Origin: Capsicum annuum
Taxonomy: Eukaryota; Streptophyta; Magnoliopsida; Solanales; Solanaceae
Assembly (NCBI RefSeq): GCF_002878395.1
Contig: NC_061114.1
Coordinates: 145,854,160-145,918,159, forward strand
DNA length: 64,000 nucleotides
Direction: 5' to 3'
Below the pieces are notes generated by a model. That model had not been told where the DNA came from. It ran no database searches and worked only from the letters and a program-made list of their open reading frames with translations. The position numbers and the translations under genes were made by a program. Positions 33,601 through 46,222 of this stretch are shown in pieces. Positions within the stretch are counted from its first letter, which is position 1. Each line of letters starts with the position of its first letter.

Positions 33601-36600
33601 GGATCATTCATCCTCGAAATATGGGTAAGCGTAAGGACAAGCACGAGGTAACAAATTAAAAGACATCAAACTTTACCCCAACAAAAATAGAGGACAAGAT
33701 CACAAACCAAGATGAGAAAATCGTCACATACCTCTGGCATGATTTACACCCCAACACCTTCATCCCGACTTCTAATTAAGTTAGGAAAAAAAGATTCTGT
33801 TGGAACTATTACTCACCTTTAACCAAGTTTGAAAACAAGGATGTGTTGAAGGGCACACACCTTACTCACAAATTTTTAGGAACAAGAAACCAACGCAGAT
33901 CCGTCGACTCTATGTCCACCTCCATACCCCAAAATACTTTCTCAAACATTGAGTTCCCCTATGAAACCTCTACTGAAGCCATAACTTTTGTTCACAACCA
34001 CTGAGCTTTACCAATCCATGATCCTCATTAGGGCCCCCTTAAGGAACATGGAATTTAAGATACTAACACCACCTAAAGGAACCTAACCAATCAAGGACCA
34101 TCTATACCCCCCACAAAACATAGATTACCAAATGGATAGACTCATTCTAGAGAGCAAGTCCGAATAAATTTAGAATTTATCTAGACATATTACGATGAGA
34201 GTTTGAGTCTAACTATTCACCACCACTTCAATGTTCAAGCCTATCCAAAGATAATAGGAGTTAACATAAGCCACTGGGCACTACTCCTCACATCTATCTC
34301 AAAATACTGCTTCACTTTCATCACTATTAGAACATGGAATTCATGAGTAAAAGACATGGACAAACCAGCCCCAATGAGTAAAATTGAAAACAAAACAAAT
34401 ACAACTACTAATCCATGAAGACAATTTATAAAAACCATGCCTTAAAAGACCTCTCAAGTAACCAACACAACTACGGGTATATCTACCAATCATAACATTC
34501 AAGCCTACTACTTACATACCCGTGTTATGATCTATCCATCAAAAGATCTAACACAATTTAATATTTCACAATGGATTTTCACCACCTATTCCTTTCCTAA
34601 CCATTTATCATGAAAACAACCTTACCTTACCTTCAAACCTTAACTCTAGTAGCTAACCTAGACTCTCCCCCACTTAAGGGATTTCTACATTCCCCTTTAC
34701 ATAATGTCACCATTCTCTTCAAGCCACTACCATCCTAACAATAAGAGAGTCAATAAGGAACTGAAGTACAAAAATTATCCATGCCTCCCAAGCCAAGAGC
34801 CCGGGAAAAGAGACAACACCAAAGGCACGAAGTACATCATAGAAACCACCTATACTAGGAGGAAGAACCATCCCGATGAAACTATACAACAAAAATGAGT
34901 CCTTGGAAATGGACAAGAAAAGAAACACAACCACTTATACCATTAGTAATACAAAATTATGTCAAAACTCATATTTAGGGAACAGGATAAATACCATACG
35001 CGAACATTAGCATAAGTGTTATAAGAATGCATGGAACACTACTAGAGTACCCTCTTAAGCTAGAGAGAAAAGTATCACCAGAATATGCAATCCGACCTTT
35101 TCTTGAAGTCCACTACTAAAGGAAAATTTTAGACTAACTGTCAACCTTTACCCCATTACCCCTACAAGCACCATACTCTGCCTTAACAGATATCATTGAA
35201 GACGTACACCAGGGATGCTTGGTTATCCCATTAAACAAAATCTTATTCATCCTAATGCTACCTAGATTCTAACATAGATATGCAAAAACCATAAGACCAA
35301 ATTGACACCAAGGTTTCCAATTAAACTGAAACCATTTAAAAATCAAACCATGGCCACTATGGCCTTTAAAAATAATTTTAATCTAACCAAAACCAATTCA
35401 TTTTTGTTTAGCCATTTATTCAATGCATAGATTTAAGAATGGTCAAACCATATTATAAAATTATATTTTGTGGCAATTTTCAAAAATAATTTGAGGAGAT
35501 AAAATTTTAAAAATCAAAACCAAGTACTTAGGGGAGCTATAGTACCCCAAAATTATTTACCATTCCCATGCATCCCCACATTGTTCATAAACATTAATAA
35601 AGCATGAATAATGCATCATATGCCATGGAAAATTAGTTAAATGAATAATCATGCAAAAATCCTCAATTATGCAAAAATCAATATTCAAAATCATGAATTT
35701 AGAAACTAATTTCATGCCAACAATAAGGTAAAAGCATAGGGACAAAGACACATGCAAGCTCTATGTTCTATCCCATCCCATGACTTTATCCCCCAACCCA
35801 TCATTTTACCTTCATAATTCTTGTGTTGCTATCCCCGATATAATATGCTTCCTTTATCAAAATCAAACATATAGGTTCAAGCCTACTATCTACCTACCAC
35901 CATGTACTATTATCAAAGTATCCCATATAAAATGGAATACACCTATAAGGTCCTCTCCCACTTTTAAGGATACCTTAAATTCCTTAGTCACCCAGCAACA
36001 ACCTATTCATTTTTAGGGAACCATTCCCCCTTTGCATTCAAGAATAAAATATCTCAGTGAGAATCATCAAGACTGATGAATCATTTATCTATGATATCCC
36101 ATAATTTCTACTTAAGATCCTTTAACCCAACTAGAACCATTTTAGAAAGAGAGAATAGATTTTGGACGAGTGTCCAAGATAAAACCAATCCCTTTCCAAC
36201 CTTCCCATTAGAAAGAAACCATAAGGTTTGTCAAGACGGTTTCATAAGAGATATTTTCTACCGAAATCGAATGCAAGAAAGACTTTCTAAGTTAGAATCT
36301 TTAAACTAGACCAAGTAATAAAGACACCCCTTTTTGGAGACCTGCCTCTGAGTTCTAGGACATAATATAAACTTTTCCTTAATAATTAGGGAACAAATCC
36401 ATCCTTTTATTCCATGACCGACCTACTATGGAGCCTAACAGGTCCAATAATCTAATATTGAAAAACACGAGTCCAACCAAAACCAACCTTCACATAATAT
36501 GAAATACACCATATTTATGTCAAATAAATTTCACCAAGACCCCTTTATTACAAACATATACCGCACACTCCCATAGACTCTTTTGTCAATCGCGGAGTCT

Positions 36601-37428
36601 TCTATCGTGGAATAATTAGAAAAATAAAAGAGATTGAAACATCATTGGGACAAAAACCAAAATACAGAACCAACAATGGGTTCACATAAGAGATAGAACC
36701 CCAAATATAAAACCACATGAACCATAATGGAAGGAGTTTTCAATATACCATTGTCGAAGATAGAAGTAGCACCCCTGGCACAAGAGCTAGATAAGCAGCA
36801 ATCAATATCTTATTTGCCCAAGTGGCAATCTATATGGGACACTCCCTTTTAACCTGGAGACCATGAATCCTTACCTTGCCTATTTCCATCCTCACCTCAT
36901 TCATCCCCGTACTAATAAGACCAGACTGGCGTGATAGAGTTATTACTATTTGGTTCAACAGATTAATAGAATGTCAAAAATCAGCATTGGTAACCTCCCC
37001 CTAAGTTAACTGAGAATGAATTCCACCTTCCGAGATACGGTTAGTGGAGAAAGATGGGACACCACATAGAAAACTAGAAGACGCTACCCTTAACAAGGTT
37101 TATGCTTTATAAGTTAGACTAGATCTATCCACATTGTCCTCTCATGGGATAGGTGAGTTTCCAAAAACTCCAGATCATTGAGAAGACATGATTGGAAAAG
37201 TGAACCAAAGAAGATTCTGAGAAAAGTTCAAGACCTCAGACTCCATAGCTCGAAAGGAGAATAACCAAGAAAATGAAACATTCCTAAGTGCCTTGTACTA
37301 TCCTGATTATAAGTGTAGTGCATAACACACCCAAAAGCAAGGCACTACTCGACACGTCTTTGTGGATACTCCATGAGACTTAAAGCTAAAGCTCTAATAC
37401 AAAATTTAAATGGCCCAAGCCAAAACCT
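33601..37428 (-). pseudogene. E3 internal region: decayed gag-pol with chromodomain remnant
   Basis: Next to the polypurine tract, minus frames at about 33895-33960 read F-E-K-V-F-W-G-M-E-V-D-I-E-S. This matches the end of the Tekay/Del chromodomain seen in E6 (A-T-W-E-V-E-V-D-M). Near the primer site, 36340-37300 aligns with the protease-gag stretch of H (40300-41690) and E5 (62400-63500), for example 'CCATTGTCGAAGATAGAAGTAGCACC' like text at 36750. Between about 34000 and 36330 I see no readable RT or integrase motif, and the region is shorter than a full pol, so an internal deletion is likely. Confidence 0.5.
37386..37404 (-). other. E3 primer-binding site remnant (tRNA-iMet type)
   Basis: The minus strand reads TTTGTATTAGAGCTTTAGC, a decayed form of TTGGTATCAGAGCCTTAG. 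It lies about 24 bases from the apparent LTR end, longer than the usual 1-5, so either the LTR edge or this site is shifted by an insertion. Confidence 0.45.
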
Positions 37429-39742
37429 TGTCATAATAGGCAATCCCAAGGCTAACTAGGACCCAGAACCACCCCCTTTACCCAACCCAACCACCATGCA
37501 TACCTTGAGCCAGTTGAATCCTGGACATATAACAAGATAGCATGTTCAACCCCATTGTGACTTTGGGATAAGTTTATAACTAAGACCAACCTAACCAAGT
37601 CAAATCTCCTAATATCCAACCAAACCAATGTGGGAGCCATAAATCAATACCATGATAACAAGCCAATGTATGTATACATATGTGTAACATAAACGACCCA
37701 AACCATACTCCAGTCTACAGTTGTCCATACAAAACCTCGAAACCAACTAAAGAGTACCTAGTTGGGACATGCCCCGAAATATAGTAAAAAACTACTGTCT
37801 ATGAAAGACAATAAATATGTAAATTAAACCCTTACATGAAATAGATGCCTTCAAAAATATGGAAGATCACCGCTTGAATCCAATATTTATTGTACACAAA
37901 ACCATTCACCAAGCAAGAAGAATAGAATGGTCGGTTACTACATAGCGTGGGTATACAACCGCCAGTTGACAGGTTAGTGGGTGAACACTTGCATACACTC
38001 AGGATAAGGAAAAAATTATTCCATTTACAATCCATCTAAATCCCTCCATAGTGAATACAACCATATATATATAACACTATACCTGGAAAGAAAATTGGGT
38101 TTAGGATCTCTTTAATAACCTTTACCTGCGGTTTGTAGATCTGCCATGCTAAACCACCTACGGGCTATATGGGTTCAGATCCATCTGTTTAAAGGGCCTA
38201 GTGAAATTAGTTGTACGACTAGGGAATTATTCTATGGGATGACTAGTAAATCCCCTCAATATAGTATCACCAAGACCAACCTCATATCGGAAAATATGAG
38301 TTTCCAGTTTTTGTTCCCCCGGGACCTCTTTCTTCTATGGCTTAGCTATACTCCCGTTGTTATTGCCCAATTAAAACCAATTTCTAAATAACCCAACCAT
38401 TATCTATTTCATAACTAATTCTATTGATATTGTTATCGTCATACCAACCCTTACTTACAAGTATCATCCATAGTCAAGCATTTATAGGTTTAAGGGGACA
38501 TTCAAGTGCCCTTTCATTTACCATATTGAACAACTGAGAGGACTTCTATGTTCCTTACAAGCATAACCATTTTGACTTTTCCTTTTCAAATGATTTAAAC
38601 CAATTCCATTAACACATTCAATTGAGGGATCTCCATGTATACCACAAGGTTTGAAAAATAGACAAAACACGACCGCCAAAACCTTCTTAACCATTTTAGA
38701 CCATACCAAACATTTAAAGAATATATATCATTTAATCCATGAAAAACTATCCAAATCCATTTAGGGTTCTATTACCAAACCAAACCATGCAAGTGTTCTA
38801 ATGAAAGGTCAAACATGTTGAGGACATACCTTTACCAAGAACAAAACAAATGCATAAACCACATAATTAGGGTGTTTCAAGACCACTTTGTTAAACCAGA
38901 ACCAACCAATAATGACATATGCCAACCATTACTAAGAACATGTAAAAAATGATTCAAACCAATACCAAACCATATGCATCAATACCCTCAACATATATTT
39001 CGAAAACCACCATTCATGATTCATAAATCAATGTGTAAAACACAATACACATGCCTTTAGTTGGAAATAACAATGAGGGAAGGAGTACAATCTTTATACA
39101 AAGATTCACGGTAGCAATTTTAACCTTTGAGCCCTTTGAAGAATAGTTGAGAAACGCTAGCCTCAATTCTTTCAAAAGTGAGTTTGAGAGAGTATTTGAG
39201 GTGTTTTAATCCTCTACCAAGTGTTATAAAAGGCTACGAAAGGTGATATAACGTGAGAACATAAAGGATTGGAAGTAGGAAATGTTGAAACTTCCGTTGT
39301 CTTAAAAATTAAAACAAACCATGCCCAGGGGTACGACTCCCTCTTACCATATGTACCTAGGGTGTGAGTGGTGCCCCAACTCATACCTAAACCTTTCCAT
39401 GACCTTACCAACTGGTTTCTATATAAATCCACCACCTTAACTCATACCTAAGGGTAAAATTTACACCCTCAATCGTATCTAGGGCAGACTCCATAAGACC
39501 AAGACAATCATGCACTATAGGACTTATACAATACCACGTGTATGCTCTTATACGACTCGTACCCTAATAGGTCATATCTTTGGCAGTAGATAAGCCATCC
39601 ATGCTTCCTAAGATACGATTAAACCATTAAGTCACCTCAAAATTCATATTCAAGGGTACGATTGGTACCTTTAAGTCATACCGAATCAAAAAGGTTAACA
39701 ACTTCAGAAATTTTGCAATGATCCAAATCATAAGGTATTTCA
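37429..39742 (-). repeat. E3 5' LTR (LTR B), uninterrupted
   Basis: It spans TGTCATAATAGG on the left to ...TATTTCA on the right (minus start TGAAATA). It aligns with LTR A and gives the empty site for E4 at about 37543. It has repeated GGTACGA / GACTCGTACC phrases at 39320-39680. Confidence 0.65.
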
Positions 39743-41694
39743 GGAGCTAACATTCTAATCACCACCATCAATATCTAAGGTTGGAAATCAGGGTATAGCA
39801 ACAATCATGCGCCACTAATGAAGTATCTCACATAATTTACAACTCAATAAAATAGAGAAATCAACCTAAAATATGTTATTTAACTTAGTCACGGGCTATA
39901 AGCACATTCTTCTTCACAAAAACCTAATTTGATTACCGATAATCTATGCCCATTGGAAGAGACCCATCTATCACACACACAAAAATCACAAGAGCATCCT
40001 ACGGAGACATACTTGGGCAAATGGAACCTTTATGAAGAATACATTTTAACTACTCTTTAAATTTTTTCAACTTAACCGAAGTCATTCTATATAGAAGGAT
40101 TGCTATAGGATGGGTATATGGTAGAAGATCAATCCCAAATTCTATTTTTCCTATTGGGGGGAATACATAGAAGGTCATTGAGAAACACTTCAGGAAATTT
40201 GTTAACTACCAAGATAGATTTCAAAGAAGGAATTTTAGAATTGGAAACCTTGACCCAAGCTAAATAATATAGAAACCCTTTACAAATCAAATTTCAAGCT
40301 TTAAGATATGAAATAAACACCCTTTAGGTACAAGACCACTACCTTCCCAGTCAATTACTGGTTCACTCAGGAATTAGAAACTGACTCTTTGGGTTCGACA
40401 ATATGAAGAAGTCTAGCACCAATAGAGTCAATCCATCCCCAAGATCACATCAAAATCCACCATGTCCAACACTATTAAATCCACCAATGTCTCCCTACCA
40501 TAGTTAGACATTGTACAACCCCTATAAATTCTTCTATCCACAGTAAAATCACCCACCAGGGTAGACATAGTGAAGGGATTAAAAATGCACTCAGGATAGA
40601 AACCAAAATAAGAACTACATAAGGGGTCATATAAAAAAGGTGGAAACTAGATCAGTCATATGATATACATCATGAGAGAAAGGTTTTAATATACAAGTGA
40701 CAATACCATAATATGCCTTAGTTTCTTGACAGTTGGAAAGGGCATAAAGATGGTTTGGAGCAGTATCGATACTTGAAGTAGCACCATTTGGTATAAGATC
40801 TTAAGAAGTAACAACCAGAATCGTATTTGCTCAAGTAGCCACACAAGAAAAAGTACAATGTCATTGTATATGACTTGAATGACCACATTTGAAGCATAAG
40901 TTCCTCCCCTTAATGTAATAAATGCAGTAAAGTTGTCTACAGATTCCCTAAAGAGGATAGGGTAAGATTGAATAGGCTCCACTATCCTTAGGCTGGGAAC
41001 CTTTTTCCTTAAGCCCAATGTTAGCCTAAAAGCAATGATCACCAGAAGACTTAGGATAAGAAGCACTAATAGTCATAGGGGAACTCCCCCAATTCCTTTT
41101 CTTGCTCCACTGTTTCCTATTTTTACCATTGTTTTGTTTGCCCCTACCCTACCCTAGATATCTGAACTTCTTATTCTTCTTTTCTTCTATCTTTGCCCAT
41201 TTCCCCCTTCCCGTGAATAGGACCAGACTAGCGTGATAGAGAGGTTACTATCTAAGCGAACTGATGACTAGAATTGGGGAACTCAGCATTAGACACATCA
41301 CCCTAAGTTATCAAGGCATGAGTATCATCCATCGAGAAACCTATGAAGAACTAGTAAAAATTAGTGGAACGCCACGAGAAGCAGTTCTCTCAGGATCACA
41401 GACCCTAGATTAGGTTTGTACTCTATTGATTGGATGAGTTACATCCACATTGTCCTTAGGCATGACAAAAGAGTTTCTATGAGCATTAAATCTTAGAAGA
41501 GGAATGATCAGAAACACAATTAATTAAAATTAGATACTTTCCAAAACTTTAGAATCCATCGCCCAAAAATAGAACATAAGAAAGGGAAATATTCCTAAAT
41601 GCCTCATAACCACTTCCTTATAAGTGCGACATGCTACACATCCATAAAATACATTTTACTTAACACGGCTTTCTAGACACCCACTGACCATGAA
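39743..41694 (-). pseudogene. H gag-protease-RT(start) remnant with zinc knuckle
   Basis: The minus strand carries a CX2CX4HX4C knuckle at 40855-40896 (C-F-K-C-G-H-S-S-H-I-Q-stop-H-C) with one internal stop. Toward lower coordinates follow protease-region sequence (about 40420-40640) and the start of RT (about 39990-40300). Both align with E5 at 62000-62760, for example the shared 'AACACTTCAGGAAA' and 'CCACCAATGTCTCCCTACCA' type phrases. The order knuckle-protease-RT is that of a Ty3/gypsy element read on the minus strand. The E3 insertion cuts it at 39743. Confidence 0.6.
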
Positions 41695-41713
41695 CTTAGT
41701 CTCTAATACCTAT
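41695..41713 (-). other. H primer-binding site (tRNA-iMet type)
   Basis: The minus strand reads ATAGGTATTAGAGACTAAG, close to TTGGTATCAGAGCCTAAG as found intact in E6 at 48974-48991. It lies two bases from the LTR end TGTCACGAC. Confidence 0.65.
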
Positions 41714-42552
41714 CTTGTCACGACTCATACCAGGGATAAGTCGTGATTGGTATCCCAAGTCCCCCAAGGACCAGACGCTACGCCCATAAACCTAGCCAAC
41801 TTAAACACAATAAAACTAAAAGCTAATGAGTTTCAAGAATATAACAAGATAGAGTTGAGTTTTCAAACTTATAACAACAAAGATAAATCAGCTAAAAAGG
41901 GTCTTAAATATATAATACCAAATCTACCCAGATCTTATTGTCTACAAATACCTCTAAGAAACCAAACATCAACCCATGTCAAGACATGCCACCAACTATA
42001 TCCAAAACTCATTGGAATAGTCTAAGACATAAGTAAAAATAAGACCATGAAATCAGGGCATTTTAAGGAATGGAAGCTCATAACTTCAAGATGACTCGTA
42101 TTTCAAGGAATGGAAGCTCACAACTTTAATATGACTCATGGATAATATAGAAATCACCTACTATTTTATAAAGAAATAGAAGTATCTTCGGACCCTATAT
42201 CGTGTAGAATACAATGCCCAAGGATGGTTAGAGAGGTAAAAACTAGCATGTGACTCGAGGAAGGGATTAAATAATGCCAAGTCCAAAACCACATTAAAAT
42301 CACATAAACATAGTGTACATACATACATATATATATAAATATCGAGAAAGACAAACAGGGTTTGGCATGAGATTTAAAACATTATCCTTGACTGTGTAGA
42401 TCAAATTATCATCTACACCCCTAGACTATATGGGTCCAGCTCTCACCCTATTGATAACATTCTAGTACGTGTTAATCGGATGAACTTGGGTATCCAAGGA
42501 AGACCAAGTAAAGCCCCAAGCCCAGTTGATTTTAGGATACAAATATGCACAG

Positions 42553-45500
42553 TGTAACGCCTCGAGATCCCATCCTGAGATGTCACACGGTGCTTGTGAC
42601 CCCGAAGGACCACAAGCTAACCGTTTTATGATACCTGTACCTGTACACTGCATAATATCTGGAATAAATATAGAAATTGGCCATAAGGTTCAACACATCT
42701 ATAAATACTCAAAATATAAAAATGAATACTATACAATACATCCGTCTAAAAAGCCTCTAATCTGACTAAACTGTGGAGTTTATGGGACAGGTCCCCAACT
42801 AACTCCATTAACTGAAAGTAAATAAGATTTTGATTACAATAATAGAAAACTGAAACCCATCCTCTTTGCTGACTGGGATTGATCTATTGATGATACTCTG
42901 GGTCCTGTGCCTCTAAACCTATGGCATCAAGTGAGACACCATAGCACAAATATGTTAGCACAAAATATATCAAGTATCTAGATGGGGTAAGGCTAAATGC
43001 AAGGGCTCATACATGCAAAATATGTATAACCTAAGTGATCATGAGAATACACATGAAAAAAGTACACATATAAGAATGCATAAATCATTCTCATAATCAT
43101 CACAACTCTAGATACTTGACCTTGGGTACCGCTTTACTACAAGATAAACTCACTACCACCACTGAGATACTGAAGCACTGACTCATCTGCTACTTATAAC
43201 TGAGGATTAGATATACTTATATCAAAGTCTAAGTTCTGAGCTTACCGCTTTCAATTCAAAGAATTAGAAATTCAACTTTTCTAATAGATAACTTCGCAAG
43301 CTTTATCAATGCAAAGAAAATAGGATTATATCCGAATTCGACAACAAGAATACTCAACAAATTCTGGGAAGAAGATCAAGCCTATCTGATGGGAGATCTT
43401 TAAATATGATAATAAGAATATTCAACATGATTTGAGACTGAGATCAAGCCTCTCTGATGGGAGATCTATAAATATGATAGTAAGCATCTGTATATGAGGC
43501 CAAGCCTATCTAACAGGATGGTCCATGAGTTAATAAAACTATCTGAGTTCCTTACTGAGATAGACGACTGTACCATATGGCCTTGACTTCTGAAAATTGA
43601 TAATGGAACTATAACTATGGGAAGTAATCACTTAACCGACATGCCCCGACCTACCACAGGTGGGGTCTAACCTATAACCCTAGCTGAAAGGGCATCAATA
43701 CCATGCCAAAGGTAAAGAATCACTCTCAGTTCAAGCCTCTCTAATGGGATGACCCTCCCAGGAAGTCGACTTGAGGCAATATAATAGTAAACCTCTTTGC
43801 CAGTGACTACTTCTACTGATGGGGATTCCTGTATCCTATGCTAGCTATGCAGTTCTGGAGTTCAGGAATAGCTTTAATGGGAGAAACCGTCATTCCTTTC
43901 CTCGCTCAGTGCGAGTTTCTACTCCCAACGGAAAGACTCTCACTGAATCCTTAGAATGAACACAATAAAGCTGAATCTGTTTGCATGATCATGTTTCTCA
44001 AATGATCTGGCTGAAATATGCTTAGATCACTTGGTTTCATATTTGACAGAAATAATATAGAATCACAGTATCTGACTAATGATACATAACTTGATTAGAT
44101 TATTCAAATCATTTTTGAGATAAGAATTAAACCACTTGAGTTCCATTAAGACTGGCCTGCGTCAGGTCTGAGGCTAGATTACTAGTGATACAGAGATTAC
44201 AGAGATAACTGAGATTACTAAGCTTTATTAAGCCTCGCACTTGTCTGAGGATACAAAGTTCTATAGTTCACTTAGTTTTAAAAATCATGGCTCGGTTGAA
44301 ATTATCGAGAAACTGACACGGGCTCTAGACAACAACTCTATTTTTGGGTATAAATACCCCCAAGACTCGATAACATAGAAGTAAAGCATCATCATTCATT
44401 TAAGAAGCACAAACATTCATGCATCATTACCGTCATTCAGGCATATTCATAAGAAACTCAGAAATCATCCCATATATTCAATTTCACAATCATTAGAACA
44501 TCACCTGAAGCCTCCAACGATTCACAAATGTCTACTCATCATCACAACTACCAAGGAATCACTCTAAGAACTTTAGGATCAAACATACTTTCCCCCTCAC
44601 AAATCTTACGGCATCACATCTATCATTTAGGAAATATAAACCTCTATTCACCATCATGATTACTAAAGGATTGTTGCCAAAATTTAGGGGGTCATCAATA
44701 CTAATTCATCATCACAAACTACCTTAAGGAATACATGCTATTAAATTATACTCCATTCAATAAAGTCTTGCATCAAGTACTTCACACCTATATCGGTCTC
44801 GACATATATCTAGATATCATGAGATTTCGGTAAAACTTCACACTATCATGTCATTACTCTCTTGCTAACCACTTAGCATGTATCAAAACTTAAAATAAAT
44901 CAAAGAGCACTCACTTGGGAGATTTACCGCTATTTCATCTCAACTTACTCACTATGGTCCTTTGAAAACCACCATACATGTCTGGTCTACACCTACTCGA
45001 GGATTCCATAATAATATTTTATCTCATTCTACTCACTAAGGAATTTTATCAAACACTAGTTGTGCATGGACTAGCCCACAACTTTGGGTTTCCCCTTTAA
45101 CATACTATAATGCCCCTCTATGCTTCACCTCAGTCTTTCATCCAACCTATGGGGTGTATACTCTGCTTATTCAACGATTTCTACACCCTAATGTTATGAA
45201 CACCTCACATAGAAACCAACTTCAAAAGGGCTCCTCACAAAATCACATAAATTCCACATACTAGGGTCAAAGACCATAAATCTTGCAAACAATCATGAAT
45301 CCAAACTCAAAAACACAAGTAACATCAACTTCAACTCATACAAATCATGGAATATCACAAAACATAAAATCATTAAGTTTAAAAAGGGGTACTTGAGCTT
45401 CATGGATGAAAGGGACACAAGAATCAACCTCTACATACCTGGGAATTTCTTTTCTTGAAGGCTCTTGAAAGGAGTTCTTGATTTCTCTAGATCCTTCTTG

Positions 45501-46134
45501 ATCTCTCTTGAATTTTATGAAAAGAGAAGAGAGTATTTTGATTTTGGAAACCCTATTTTTTTGGTGCAAGAGATAAAAATAAAGATAAAGGCCCTTGGCC
45601 CGGTATTTATAGAGCTGGGGGAGGATATGGAAAAGACCAAAATGTCTCTTTAAAAATTGTCTAGAAAATTTAGATCGAGATCTGTGATGGTCGACCTGAT
45701 GATCCGTCAGAGGGACTGACGGTCAACCAAGTCATCCATCACTCGGGGTCTAGGAATGGGACATTCTGTCTCAGTCTGATGGGCCCCTTAACTGTCCATC
45801 AACTTTCTGACGGTCCACCACTTTGGCTGTCATATGATGACTGAAAAAAAATCCACCGCCTTATTCTGACGGGACACTTGATGGTCCACCAAGGACTTGG
45901 TGGTCCATCAGATCGACTGTCAAACCTACGATTCCAACAATGCATAATAAAACGGCCATAACTTCTTTGTCCGATGTCTGTTTTTGATGAAATTGGTATT
46001 GATGAAAAGCTTACACATGATTCAAAGTGTTTCATACTTGGGAAGATATTTCTGAAACTTTTAGACTTAGATTTTCCACTTTGCTGGATACTCTCTAAGG
46101 CTTAGACAAGAAGAGAACTTTGCGGGGTATTACA
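42553..46134 (-). mobile_element. S1: solo LTR of the E6-related family (3.6 kb)
   Basis: It is flanked by CACAG (42548-42552) and CAAAG (46135-46139), a duplication with one mismatch. The H left LTR shows the empty site near 3172. In minus orientation it starts TGTAATACCCCGC, the same as the E6 3' LTR, and ends ...GGTTAGCTTGTGGTCC...TCTCGAGGCGTTACA. It has no gag or pol. The middle (43140-44400) carries the same LTR text as S2 and E6 in inverted order. Confidence 0.75.
45660..45930. repeat. GC-richer block of short inverted repeats in S1
   Basis: Many copies of TGACGG, TGGTCCA and their complements occur here. A near-perfect hairpin lies at 45882-45907 (TGGTCCACCAAG-GA-CTTGGTGGTCCA, one mismatch). 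It stands out from the AT-rich LTR around it. Confidence 0.6.
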
Positions 46135-46222
46135 CAAAGTGTCTCACAAGAACATGGTCATCAATACCAACCCTTACACAGGTAAATATAAGTTACCTAT
46201 ATCAGTACCTCAGAACCCCAAC

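Larger units (their letters stand above)
21018..39742 (-). mobile_element. E3: minus-strand chromovirus split by E4
   Basis: LTR A (21018-21176 plus 31274-33587), a polypurine tract at 33588-33600, an internal region 33601-37428 and LTR B (37429-39742) form one minus-strand element. The LTRs align along their length, for example 31281-31440 with 37549-37710 and 33520-33587 with 39655-39742. The internal region holds a chromodomain remnant next to the polypurine tract and protease/gag-region sequence next to the primer site. Only 3.8 kb of internal sequence remains, so pol is partly deleted. I could not confirm a matching target-site duplication (AATCT on the left against GGAGC on the right), so the exact ends are uncertain. 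Confidence 0.65.

Noticed and set aside
21013..39747. A clean target-site duplication for E3
   Set aside because: AATCT on the left and GGAGC (or TAAGG with another edge) on the right do not match, so I report no duplication for E3.
40686..41066. 126-residue minus ORF as a membrane protein
   Set aside because: It is an off-frame reading of the H gag region. The real frame there shows the CCHC knuckle at 40855-40896.
41747..42025. 92-residue plus ORF
   Set aside because: It is inside the H 5' LTR on the opposite strand to H and has no motif.
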